A stretch of DNA of 10,422 nucleotides from Anaeromyces robustus (GCA_002104895.1 MCFG01000763.1:1-10422); one strand, 5' to 3'. Counted from the first letter of the stretch, positions 1 through 6,710 are shown. Numbers and translations: made by a program. Notes: generated by a model not told the origin, from the letters alone.

Positions 1-247
1 TTTAATTAGTTGTATTTGGTCTATGGAATATTCGAAGTTATTCTTTTCGATACTTATTTCCAAGAATATAGACTGCTGGATTACATTTGGATATTTTAAA
101 TTTATTCATAATTTTTTTAATAACATCCTTAATATAATACCAATTAAGTCATCGATATATATACATATATATACCAATTAAACATATTACACCTCCTCCA
201 GCCATTTTCTTACTATTTTTAAGGAAATTAATAAAGTGTATGTGCCA
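1..247 (-). pseudogene. Copia RT fragment, copy 1 (cut by window edge)
   Basis: Reverse complement of 1368-1615. The WH start is at 245-247 and YIDD at 148-159. A 1-bp deletion near 131-139 adds a frameshift just after YIDD that the other copies lack. Only the first half of the fragment is in the window. Confidence 0.87.
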
Positions 248-249
248 TT

Positions 250-546
250 TGACAATTAGATAAATAAATTAATATTAATGAATAAACAAATATTAATTAG
301 ATAAATAAATAATGACTAATTAATGAATAAACAAATATTAATTAGATAAATAAATAAATAAATATTAATTTAAATTATTAGAAATTAAGTTTTATATGTT
401 AACTTTATTAGATAAATGTTTCTATGAGTAATTAAATTACTTAAGATTTATTACATTCAATTTACATATATTTATATGTTAAAATGTGGCTTATAAATTT
501 AATATGTATTACAATAAAACAATCATATGTTTCATATATTCTAACA
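250..546 (-). mobile_element. LTR2, copy 1
   Basis: Reverse complement of 1069-1365; begins at 546 and reads leftward. The promoter-like block is at 470-483 and the tandem repeats at 254-354. Confidence 0.5.
254..354 (-). repeat. Tandem repeat of LTR2, copy 1
   Basis: Reverse complement of 1261-1361. Confidence 0.85.
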
Positions 547-619
547 TTCCTCCTCAAACCTAATTATTTGAATAAATAATTTAGTTTGCTGGTGAATATG
601 TGTATTTAATAAATTCTAT
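541..619 (-). pseudogene. Element 2 pol C-terminal vestige, copy 1
   Basis: Mirror of 996-1074: the aligned residues are at 584-619 and the stop-in-LTR ending at 541-558. The same reservations apply. Confidence 0.4.
547..555 (-). promoter_or_regulatory. Polypurine tract of element 2, copy 1
   Basis: Reverse complement of the tract at 1060-1068, next to the LTR2 start at 546. Confidence 0.6.
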
Positions 620-804
620 AACTATTTCTATAAACTAATTCTAAAATCTAAATTTTCTAATTCTAATTATTGTTAATATATGAATTTCAAAATAAAATAA
701 TGTATAATTCTTTTTATACAAAGCTTTCTTAAAAATATGCTAGATATCTAGGATTTAATCTAGTTTCCCCTGAAATTAATATTCTTAATGTTATTTCTAT
801 AAAT

Positions 805-810
805 AAGAAA
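805..810 (+). repeat. Segment L, 6-nt spacer of palindrome 1 (AAGAAA)
   Basis: These are the only unpaired bases between two arms of about 804 bp. The flanks read TTTCTATAAAT and ATTTATAGAAA. At the equivalent axis at 6520-6525 the same spacer appears as TTTCTT, its reverse complement. Confidence 0.95.
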
Positions 811-995
811 ATTTATAGAAATAACATTAAGAATATTAATTTCAGGGGAAACTAGATTAAATCCTAGATATCTAGCATATTTTTAAGAAAGCTTTGTATA
901 AAAAGAATTATACATTATTTTATTTTGAAATTCATATATTAACAATAATTAGAATTAGAAAATTTAGATTTTAGAATTAGTTTATAGAAATAGTT
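811..995. other. U core next to the palindrome centre, unassigned
   Basis: No coding similarity or RNA gene is recognised. It contains a perfect 12-bp palindrome, CTAGATATCTAG, at 864-875 and a less A+T-rich patch with CAGGGGAAACTAG near 843-855. By position it would be internal sequence of element 2, cut off by the palindrome axis. Other copies of this core lie at 620-804, 6335-6519 and 6526-6710. Confidence 0.5.
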
Positions 996-1074
996 ATAGA
1001 ATTTATTAAATACACATATTCACCAGCAAACTAAATTATTTATTCAAATAATTAGGTTTGAGGAGGAATGTTAG
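996..1074 (+). pseudogene. Element 2 pol C-terminal vestige (copia RNase H tail)
   Basis: At 996-1031 the frame reads IEFIKYTYSPAN, which lines up without gaps on LEYINTKEMLAD of the element 1 RNase H; E, I and A match, with Y/F and D/N conservative. The coding end TTT GAG GAG GAA TGT TAG at 1057-1074 mirrors the element 1 ending TCT GAG GAG GAG TGT TAG, with the stop codon inside the LTR. The residue match is short, so the call rests mainly on its position before a polypurine tract and LTR-like start. Upstream coding sequence is lost at the palindrome axis. Confidence 0.4.
1060..1068 (+). promoter_or_regulatory. Polypurine tract of element 2 (GAGGAGGAA)
   Basis: Purine run immediately 5' of a TGTTAG LTR-like start, the position at which the plus-strand primer for reverse transcription lies in copia elements. 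The element 1 tract is GAGGAGGAG, differing by one base. Confidence 0.6.
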
Positions 1075-1131
1075 AATATATGAAACATATGATTGTTTTA
1101 TTGTAATACATATTAAATTTATAAGCCACAT

Positions 1132-1150
1132 TTTAACATATAAATATATG
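1132..1150 (+). promoter_or_regulatory. TATA-like promoter block of LTR2
   Basis: TTTAACATATAAATATATG, with the TATAAATATAT core at 1139-1149, about 70 bp into the LTR. The shared TTTAAC(A/G)TATAAAT with LTR1 is the main support, since TATA strings are common in DNA this A+T-rich. Other copies: 465-483, 6180-6198, 6847-6865. Confidence 0.4.
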
Positions 1151-1260
1151 TAAATTGAATGTAATAAATCTTAAGTAATTTAATTACTCATAGAAACATT
1201 TATCTAATAAAGTTAACATATAAAACTTAATTTCTAATAATTTAAATTAATATTTATTTA

Positions 1261-1361
1261 TTTATTTATCTAATTAATATTTGTTTATTCATTAATTAGT
1301 CATTATTTATTTATCTAATTAATATTTGTTTATTCATTAATATTAATTTATTTATCTAATT
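1261..1361 (+). repeat. Tandem repeat, 36-bp core, period 45 (2.3 copies)
   Basis: An identical 36-bp core beginning TTTATTTATCTAATTAATAT occupies 1261-1296 and 1306-1341, and its first 15 bases recur at 1347-1361. It lies at the distal end of LTR2. Confidence 0.85.
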
Positions 1362-1367
1362 GTCAAA

Positions 1368-1865
1368 TGGCACATACACTTTATTAATTTCCTTAAAAAT
1401 AGTAAGAAAATGGCTGGAGGAGGTGTAATATGTTTAATTGGTATATATATGTATATATATCGATGACTTAATTGGTATATATATTAAGGATGTTATTAAA
1501 AAAATTATGAATAAATTTAAAATATCCAAATGTAATCCAGCAGTCTATATTCTTGGAAATAAGTATCGAAAAGAATAACTTCGAATATTCCATAGACCAA
1601 ATACAACTAATTAAAGACATATTAACAAAATATAAAATTAAAAATATTAGAAAAAGCAAAACTCCGTGTACCACTGAAGAAAAAGAAGATGAAGAAAATA
1701 AAAATATTTTTGATTAAACAATATACAAAAGCGTGGTTGAATCTTCAATTTATATAGTAAAATGTACTAGATATATCATTTGCAGTAGGAAAAGCTGAAA
1801 GAAATTCTGAAAAACCAACAATAAAAGACTGGAAAAAGGTAACTAATATATTAAAATATTTAAAC
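1368..1865 (+). pseudogene. Copia pol: C-terminal half of reverse transcriptase, broken
   Basis: A living copy would copy element RNA into cDNA inside a virus-like particle. Coding similarity starts mid-domain with WHIHFINFLK at 1368. Catalytic YIDD is at 1456-1467, followed by YIKDVIKKIMNKFKIS and YILGNKYRKE up to a stop at 1576. A second frame from 1571 carries QLIKDILTKYKIKN and TPCTTEEKEDEEN to a stop at 1715, then IYKSVVESSIYIVKCTR. A third frame from 1770 gives DISFAVGKAERNSEKPTI and DWKKVTNILKYL. At least three frameshifts and two stops make it non-functional; one shift falls in the AT run before YIDD. The RT fingers and palm upstream are missing, replaced by LTR2. A 604-bp insertion separates it from its RNase H. 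The order and motifs are typical Ty1/copia; the host clade is not determined. Confidence 0.87.
1434..1484 (+). repeat. 17-bp direct repeat around the RT YIDD box
   Basis: TTAATTGGTATATATAT occurs at 1434-1450 and 1468-1484, a period of 34. Because 34 is not a multiple of three, a local duplication here could account for the frameshift before YIDD; a plain AT slippage explains it equally well. Copies: 5846-5896 and 7149-7199; in copy 1 (131-181) the outer repeat carries the 1-bp deletion. Confidence 0.8.
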
Positions 1866-2001
1866 TATATTGTAATGTTTTTATTAATATAGATTATAAT
1901 AAAAAATAAGGAAAATACAAAAAATTTGTTTTATTATAATAATTTTTAGTAATAATTAATTATTTAAAATTTTATAGTAAAATTTAAAAACAATTACACC
2001 T

Positions 2002-2024
2002 TTCAAAATTTCTTAAATTTTGAA
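2002..2024. repeat. Hairpin, 10-bp perfect stem
   Basis: TTCAAAATTT, loop CTT, AAATTTTGAA, inside the pol insertion. Copies at 5306-5328 and 7717-7739. No T run or gene end makes it a terminator. Confidence 0.7.
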
Positions 2025-2350
2025 GTATTTTTATATTTTTTCATAATTATTTTTATTATATATTATACTAATTTATTTATATTTAATTTCTATTAATTTA
2101 CGGACTATCTAACTAACTAAACTTTATTATTTAATAAATTTATTTATTATTTCTAAAAATAGAAATTTTAAATTAACTATTAAAACTAAGACTAAATAAT
2201 TTCAATTGAGTTCATTTATTATTTATTTATTATTCTAATATTAATAATATATTTATTATATATTTTTATATATTTTAAATTTAAAAACAATGAAAATTTT
2301 TTATAAATTAAAAATTAAAATTTAATAATCGAACTTTATTTAATTGATTT

Positions 2351-2427
2351 AAATTATTGTTTCACAATAATTTTACAGAATTATTTTATGTAATTTTAAT
2401 CACTAAGTATAGTGGTTTAAATTACAT
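2351..2427. repeat. Two adjacent hairpins near the insertion's right end
   Basis: The first has a perfect 9-bp stem, AAATTATTG and CAATAATTT, with loop TTTCA (2351-2373). The second pairs 2388-2403 with 2412-2427 at 14 of 16 positions around an 8-nt loop. Copies: 4903-4979 and 8066-8142. Confidence 0.65.
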
Positions 2428-2477
2428 TTTAAGTATTTTATACTGTGGCGTTAAATATCCTTACATATATTAAACAT

Positions 2478-2977
2478 TATAAAATTACGTACAAAGGAAA
2501 AGGTAACTCAGATTCTGACTTTGGAAGCGATATAAGCGACAGAAAACTAAATTCAGATACTTAATAACAATGGATAAAGACCCCTTATCTTGGTAATCAA
2601 AGAAACAATCAGTAGTAGCTACCTCAACATGTGAAGCCGAATATAATGTCTGAATGAGTGAAAAAGGTATTATGAATCAGAAATATTATTTCTGAATTAT
2701 TTAAATGCAATCAACCAATAAAAATATTACTGGCAATCTAGCCAACAAAACTATTATAGAAAATGACAAATTAAATAATAAACGGAAACATATTGAAATA
2801 AAATACTACTTTAATAAAGAAAGAATATAAGAAATAAAAAAAGTAAGACTTGAATATATCAATACAAAAGAAATGCTTGCTGACTTATTAACAAAAAACA
2901 TCAGTGGACCAAGAATGATCAAGTTTTCAGACAAAATATTTGACAAGCAAACATTCCGGTCTGAGGAGGAGTGTTAG
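2478..2977 (+). pseudogene. Copia pol: RNase H domain and C-terminus, broken
   Basis: A working domain would degrade the RNA of the RNA:cDNA hybrid. YKITYKGKGN starts at 2478 and SDSDFGSDISDRK at 2508-2546 corresponds to the copia TDSDWAGD-DRK catalytic region, ending at stops from 2562. From 2570 another frame gives MDKDPLSW, a stop at 2594 where copia usually has Q, then SKKQSVVATSTCEAEYNV to a stop at 2651. From 2667 a frame has a stop at 2673 where Trp is expected before IRNIISELFKCNQPIKI. From 2735 the last frame gives NLANKTIIENDKL, KHIEIKYYFNKERI, a stop at 2828, then LEYINTKEMLADLLTKN and a terminal TAG at 2975-2977, inside the LTR. Motif order and C-terminus are clear Ty1/copia. Confidence 0.9.
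2963..2971 (+). promoter_or_regulatory. Polypurine tract of element 1 (GAGGAGGAG)
   Basis: A purine run ending one base before TGTTAG, the plus-strand priming site of copia elements. Here it also encodes the last EEE of pol. Confidence 0.8.
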
Positions 2978-3176
2978 AAGTAACGAATGAAAATCAAATT
3001 TTATGAATATTATTGAATAATGTGACTTACAAAAAAATATTATAGAATAGTTTAACGTATAAATAAATATATAAAAATGGGAGTGTTTCCCAATGGGGCG
3101 CATGACAAAGATTTGTGGGTTGCATTTCACAATGGGCACATAATATAATATAAATAATATAATATAAAAAATTAAA
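2972..3176 (+). mobile_element. LTR1 of element 1, shared 5' part
   Basis: Starts TGTTAGAAGTAACG right after the polypurine tract and pol end, so this is the 3' LTR. It carries a TATA-like block (3051-3076), a small hairpin TGGGA-GTGTT-TCCCA (3078-3092) and two GGGC(G/A)CAT boxes. The end given is where the copies of U stop matching, not a demonstrated LTR end. Copy 2 continues to a TTTTAACA at 3178-3185 (214 bp in all); the inverted neighbour continues differently and reaches TTAACA ending at 3942 (417 bp). Either could be the true terminus. No 5' LTR or primer-binding site is in the window. Confidence 0.65.
3051..3076 (+). promoter_or_regulatory. TATA-like promoter block of LTR1
   Basis: TTTAACG precedes TATAAATAAATATATAAAA (3058-3076), about 86 bp into the LTR. 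The first 14 bases match LTR2 at 13 positions. Other copies: 4254-4279, 8766-8791, 9969-9994. Confidence 0.45.
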
Positions 3177-3184
3177 ATTTTAAC

Positions 3185-3326
3185 ACAAATTATGAAAGCC
3201 ACGTTATGAATGTGTTGTATTTCGCAATATGATATAGGGCGCATATTAAATTTTTGCAATGAGGCGCATAAAATAAATTAAAAAATGAAATTTTTTTAGT
3301 ACAAATTATAAAAGCCACGTTATGAA
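3185..3326 (+). repeat. Direct repeat in X, 26 bp, spaced 116 bp
   Basis: The units at 3185-3210 and 3301-3326 both read ACAAATTAT(G/A)AAAGCCACGT and onward to TATGAA, 25 of 26 identical. Between them lie two GGCGCAT boxes (3238-3244, 3263-3269) resembling those in LTR1, so this part of X may be duplicated LTR material. Copies are at 9719-9860. Confidence 0.75.
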
Positions 3327-4036
3327 ATATAATAATATATAATTTAAAAAAAATTAAATAAAAAATATATATAAATAAATGAATAGAAAATAAACAAATA
3401 AATATATATTTCTTTTTTATTAATTACTTAATAACTGAAAAAAAATTAAAAAAAAATAAAAATTCATTATAAAATTAAATATATTTATTTTATTTTTTTG
3501 ATAAATGAATAATAATAAATAAAATAATAGATAATAAATAATATAACAATATTATATATGTATATATTTTATTAAAAAAAATGATAATAATTAATAAATA
3601 AAAAAACAATAATATATACTTTACACACTTAAAAATTAAATATATTTATTAAATTTTTTTGATTTGAAAAATTTTTAATATAAAATGGAAAAAAATTTAA
3701 AAACTGGAATTCGAGCCTTATTAAAAATGGTTATAATAAAAATGATATTGTTGAATTATGGTTTAATTGTTTATTTTATTTAAATAAATCTAAATTATAA
3801 CAAATAACATATATTCAAAAATATTAAATATTATTAAAATATTAAAAAAAAAGAATATTAAATATTATTTAAATATTAAATAAAAATTATTCATAAATAT
3901 TCATTATTATTAAAATATTAAAAAAAAATATTATTTATTTATGTTAACATTAGTAATAGTTTATTTTTAATTAGTAATACATTAGTAATTTACATTCTAA
4001 GAATATTCATGTAAATGCATATTAATAATACATATT
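3327..4036. other. A+T-rich low-complexity stretch of X, no gene seen
   Basis: Almost entirely A and T, with long A and T runs. A 23-bp repeat starting ATTATTAAAATATTAAAAAA occurs at 3830-3852 and 3906-3928 (copies within 9117-9215). The only balanced patch is ACTGGAATTCGAGCC at about 3703-3717. No coding similarity, RNA gene or recognisable replication origin is seen. Confidence 0.7.
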
Positions 4037-4069
4037 AGCCACAAATTTTTGTATAAATACATTATGGCT
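4037..4069. repeat. Imperfect hairpin near the right end of X
   Basis: AGCCACAA (4037-4044) pairs with TTATGGCT (4062-4069) at 7 of 8 positions around an A+T-rich loop. A perfect 10-bp palindrome, GGTAATTACC, follows at 4087-4096. Copies at 8976-9008 and 8949-8958. Confidence 0.55.
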
Positions 4070-4153
4070 TGATACATTTTATTCATGGTAATTACCTTTT
4101 TATTATTCTTAATAAATAAACTTTTTAATAAAACATAACAATTTATGTATTTA

Positions 4154-4358
4154 TTTAATTTTTTATATTATATTATTTATATTATATTATGTGCCCATTG
4201 TGAAATGCAACCCACAAATCTTTGTCATGCGCCCCATTGGGAAACACTCCCATTTTTATATATTTATTTATACGTTAAACTATTCTATAATATTTTTTTG
4301 TAAGTCACATTATTCAATAATATTCATAAAATTTGATTTTCATTCGTTACTTCTAACA
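4154..4358 (-). mobile_element. LTR1, copy 3
   Basis: Reverse complement of 2972-3176. It continues into the right end of X, where TTAACA on the minus strand ends at 3942, a possible LTR terminus. Confidence 0.65.
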
Positions 4359-4852
4359 CTCCTCCTCAGACCGGAATGTTTGCTTGTCAAATATTTTGTC
4401 TGAAAACTTGATCATTCTTGGTCCACTGATGTTTTTTGTTAATAAGTCAGCAAGCATTTCTTTTGTATTGATATATTCAAGTCTTACTTTTTTTATTTCT
4501 TATATTCTTTCTTTATTAAAGTAGTATTTTATTTCAATATGTTTCCGTTTATTATTTAATTTGTCATTTTCTATAATAGTTTTGTTGGCTAGATTGCCAG
4601 TAATATTTTTATTGGTTGATTGCATTTAAATAATTCAGAAATAATATTTCTGATTCATAATACCTTTTTCACTCATTCAGACATTATATTCGGCTTCACA
4701 TGTTGAGGTAGCTACTACTGATTGTTTCTTTGATTACCAAGATAAGGGGTCTTTATCCATTGTTATTAAGTATCTGAATTTAGTTTTCTGTCGCTTATAT
4801 CGCTTCCAAAGTCAGAATCTGAGTTACCTTTTCCTTTGTACGTAATTTTATA
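4353..4852 (-). pseudogene. Copia RNase H, copy 3
   Basis: Reverse complement of 2478-2977, with the same stops and frameshifts; the LADLLTK segment is near 4434-4454. It ends in the LTR1 that starts at 4358. Confidence 0.9.
4359..4367 (-). promoter_or_regulatory. Polypurine tract of element 1, copy 3
   Basis: Reverse complement of GAGGAGGAG next to the LTR1 start at 4358. Confidence 0.8.
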
Positions 4853-4860
4853 ATGTTTAA

Positions 4861-5464
4861 TATATGTAAGGATATTTAACGCCACAGTATAAAATACTTA
4901 AAATGTAATTTAAACCACTATACTTAGTGATTAAAATTACATAAAATAATTCTGTAAAATTATTGTGAAACAATAATTTAAATCAATTAAATAAAGTTCG
5001 ATTATTAAATTTTAATTTTTAATTTATAAAAAATTTTCATTGTTTTTAAATTTAAAATATATAAAAATATATAATAAATATATTATTAATATTAGAATAA
5101 TAAATAAATAATAAATGAACTCAATTGAAATTATTTAGTCTTAGTTTTAATAGTTAATTTAAAATTTCTATTTTTAGAAATAATAAATAAATTTATTAAA
5201 TAATAAAGTTTAGTTAGTTAGATAGTCCGTAAATTAATAGAAATTAAATATAAATAAATTAGTATAATATATAATAAAAATAATTATGAAAAAATATAAA
5301 AATACTTCAAAATTTAAGAAATTTTGAAAGGTGTAATTGTTTTTAAATTTTACTATAAAATTTTAAATAATTAATTATTACTAAAAATTATTATAATAAA
5401 ACAAATTTTTTGTATTTTCCTTATTTTTTATTATAATCTATATTAATAAAAACATTACAATATA
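4861..5464. mobile_element. 604-bp insertion in pol, copy 3
   Basis: Reverse complement of 1866-2469, with the flanking hexamers at 5465-5470 and 4855-4860. Confidence 0.45.
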
Positions 5465-5962
5465 GTTTAAATATTTTAATATATTAGTTACCTTTTTCCA
5501 GTCTTTTATTGTTGGTTTTTCAGAATTTCTTTCAGCTTTTCCTACTGCAAATGATATATCTAGTACATTTTACTATATAAATTGAAGATTCAACCACGCT
5601 TTTGTATATTGTTTAATCAAAAATATTTTTATTTTCTTCATCTTCTTTTTCTTCAGTGGTACACGGAGTTTTGCTTTTTCTAATATTTTTAATTTTATAT
5701 TTTGTTAATATGTCTTTAATTAGTTGTATTTGGTCTATGGAATATTCGAAGTTATTCTTTTCGATACTTATTTCCAAGAATATAGACTGCTGGATTACAT
5801 TTGGATATTTTAAATTTATTCATAATTTTTTTAATAACATCCTTAATATATATACCAATTAAGTCATCGATATATATACATATATATACCAATTAAACAT
5901 ATTACACCTCCTCCAGCCATTTTCTTACTATTTTTAAGGAAATTAATAAAGTGTATGTGCCA
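5465..5962 (-). pseudogene. Copia RT fragment, copy 3
   Basis: Reverse complement of 1368-1865, with YIDD at 5863-5874 and the same stops and frameshifts. It reads leftward into the 604-bp insertion at 4861-5464 and then the RNase H at 4353-4852. Confidence 0.87.
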
Positions 5963-5964
5963 TT

Positions 5965-6261
5965 TGACAATTAGATAAATAAATTAATATTAATGAATAA
6001 ACAAATATTAATTAGATAAATAAATAATGACTAATTAATGAATAAACAAATATTAATTAGATAAATAAATAAATAAATATTAATTTAAATTATTAGAAAT
6101 TAAGTTTTATATGTTAACTTTATTAGATAAATGTTTCTATGAGTAATTAAATTACTTAAGATTTATTACATTCAATTTACATATATTTATATGTTAAAAT
6201 GTGGCTTATAAATTTAATATGTATTACAATAAAACAATCATATGTTTCATATATTCTAACA
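5965..6261 (-). mobile_element. LTR2, copy 3
   Basis: Reverse complement of 1069-1365, beginning at 6261. The promoter-like block is at 6185-6198. Confidence 0.5.
5969..6069 (-). repeat. Tandem repeat of LTR2, copy 3
   Basis: Reverse complement of 1261-1361. Confidence 0.85.
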
Positions 6262-6334
6262 TTCCTCCTCAAACCTAATTATTTGAATAAATAATTTAGT
6301 TTGCTGGTGAATATGTGTATTTAATAAATTCTAT
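6256..6334 (-). pseudogene. Element 2 pol C-terminal vestige, copy 3
   Basis: Mirror of 996-1074 about the axis at 3665. The aligned residues are at 6299-6334. Confidence 0.4.
6262..6270 (-). promoter_or_regulatory. Polypurine tract of element 2, copy 3
   Basis: Reverse complement of the tract at 1060-1068, next to the LTR2 start at 6261. Confidence 0.6.
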
Positions 6335-6519
6335 AACTATTTCTATAAACTAATTCTAAAATCTAAATTTTCTAATTCTAATTATTGTTAATATATGAAT
6401 TTCAAAATAAAATAATGTATAATTCTTTTTATACAAAGCTTTCTTAAAAATATGCTAGATATCTAGGATTTAATCTAGTTTCCCCTGAAATTAATATTCT
6501 TAATGTTATTTCTATAAAT

Positions 6520-6525
6520 TTTCTT
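6520..6525 (+). repeat. Segment L', 6-nt spacer of palindrome 2 (TTTCTT)
   Basis: Unpaired centre of the largest palindrome, whose arms run from 2622 to 6519 and from 6526 to 10422. It is the reverse complement of the AAGAAA at 805-810, so the spacer occurs in both orientations relative to otherwise identical arms. Confidence 0.95.
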
Positions 6526-6710
6526 ATTTATAGAAATAACATTAAGAATATTAATTTCAGGGGAAACTAGATTAAATCCTAGATATCTAGCATATTTTTA
6601 AGAAAGCTTTGTATAAAAAGAATTATACATTATTTTATTTTGAAATTCATATATTAACAATAATTAGAATTAGAAAATTTAGATTTTAGAATTAGTTTAT
6701 AGAAATAGTT

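Larger units (their letters stand above)
1..804 (-). repeat. Segment U, copy 1 (partial, inverted)
   Basis: This is the reverse complement of 811-1615. Pairs sum to 1615 inside and 1616 outside a single-base deletion near 131-139, where this copy has one fewer T/A step than 1474-1485. It holds, read on the minus strand, the U core, LTR2 and the start of the RT fragment, and is cut by the window edge. With 811-1615 it makes a palindrome of about 1.6 kb. Confidence 0.95.
1069..1365 (+). mobile_element. LTR2, probable 3' LTR of element 2
   Basis: Starts TGTTAGAATATATG directly after a polypurine tract, as expected of a copia 3' LTR. A promoter-like block TTTAACATATAAAT at 1132-1145 matches 13 of 14 bases of TTTAACGTATAAAT in LTR1. 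The 3' end is not certain: TGTCA at 1361-1365 lies just before element 1 RT coding resumes at 1368 and would give 297 bp, but the expected CTAACA-like end is absent. Tandem repeats fill its last 100 bp. Its position inside the element 1 RT suggests element 2 inserted into element 1 and was later truncated. Confidence 0.5.
1866..2469. mobile_element. 604-bp A+T-rich insertion in pol, MITE-like
   Basis: It interrupts copia pol between the end of RT (ILKYL) and YKITYKGKG of the RNase H side. TTAAAC flanks it on both sides (1860-1865, 2470-2475), a possible target-site duplication. The ends give a weak inverted repeat: TATATTGTAATG inward from the left, TATATGTAAGG inward from the right. It holds several hairpins (2002-2024, 2351-2373, 2388-2427) and no protein similarity. 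Size, lack of coding capacity and hairpins suit a non-autonomous DNA element, but with so much A and T, a 6-bp flank and weak termini are thin support. The alternative is unrelated filler or long decay of pol. Confidence 0.45.
811..3176 (+). repeat. Segment U, copy 2 (complete)
   Basis: This is the reference copy of the 2,366-bp unit. In order it carries the unassigned core (811-995), the element 2 pol tail, polypurine tract and LTR2, the element 1 RT fragment, a 604-bp insertion, RNase H, polypurine tract and 205 bp of LTR1. Its reverse complement is 4154-6519 (pairs sum to 7330) and it recurs directly at 6526-8891 (offset 5715). Identity with the inverted copy stops after AATTAAA at 3170-3176. 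Confidence 0.95.
3177..4153 (+). repeat. Segment X, copy 1 (single-copy spacer between inverted U units)
   Basis: This 977-bp spacer separates U from U'. It recurs reverse-complemented at 8892-9868. It is not itself palindromic. It contains a 26-bp direct repeat near its left end, long A+T runs in the middle and a short hairpin near its right end. No coding similarity was recognised in any frame. Confidence 0.9.
4154..6519 (-). repeat. Segment U, copy 3 (complete, inverted)
   Basis: Reverse complement of 811-3176, with landmarks (LTR1 start, polypurine tract, YIDD, insertion edges, LTR2 start) all at 7330 minus the copy 2 position, so no net indel. It is also the left arm of the palindrome centred at 6522.5. 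Confidence 0.95.

Noticed and set aside
1261-1361. CRISPR-like array
   Set aside because: The repeats are nearly contiguous, A+T-only, with 9-bp and 5-bp gaps and no unique spacers; they are a simple tandem repeat.
1468-1674. 68-residue open frame on the minus strand, repeated at 5656-5862 and 7183-7389
   Set aside because: It is the antisense of the copia RT fragment; hydrophobic composition is what A+T-rich antisense frames give. It repeats only because U repeats.
2002-2024. Bacterial-type terminator
   Set aside because: The stem is A+T-only, no gene ends there, and the context is eukaryotic retrotransposon sequence.
1866-2469. Spliceosomal intron in pol
   Set aside because: No convincing splice donor or acceptor with a branch site at the coding edges, and the flanking pol is already broken by stops.
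2977-3177. tRNA primer-binding site after LTR1
   Set aside because: No short sequence complementary to a tRNA 3' end was recognised, and this is a 3' LTR by its position after pol, so none is expected here.
2927-3259. 110-residue open frame on the minus strand (also 9786-10118 on plus) and its 70-residue forms at 4191-4403 and 8642-8854
   Set aside because: It runs antisense across the RNase H end, polypurine tract and LTR1. No domain is recognised, and the length changes only because U is followed by different ends of X.
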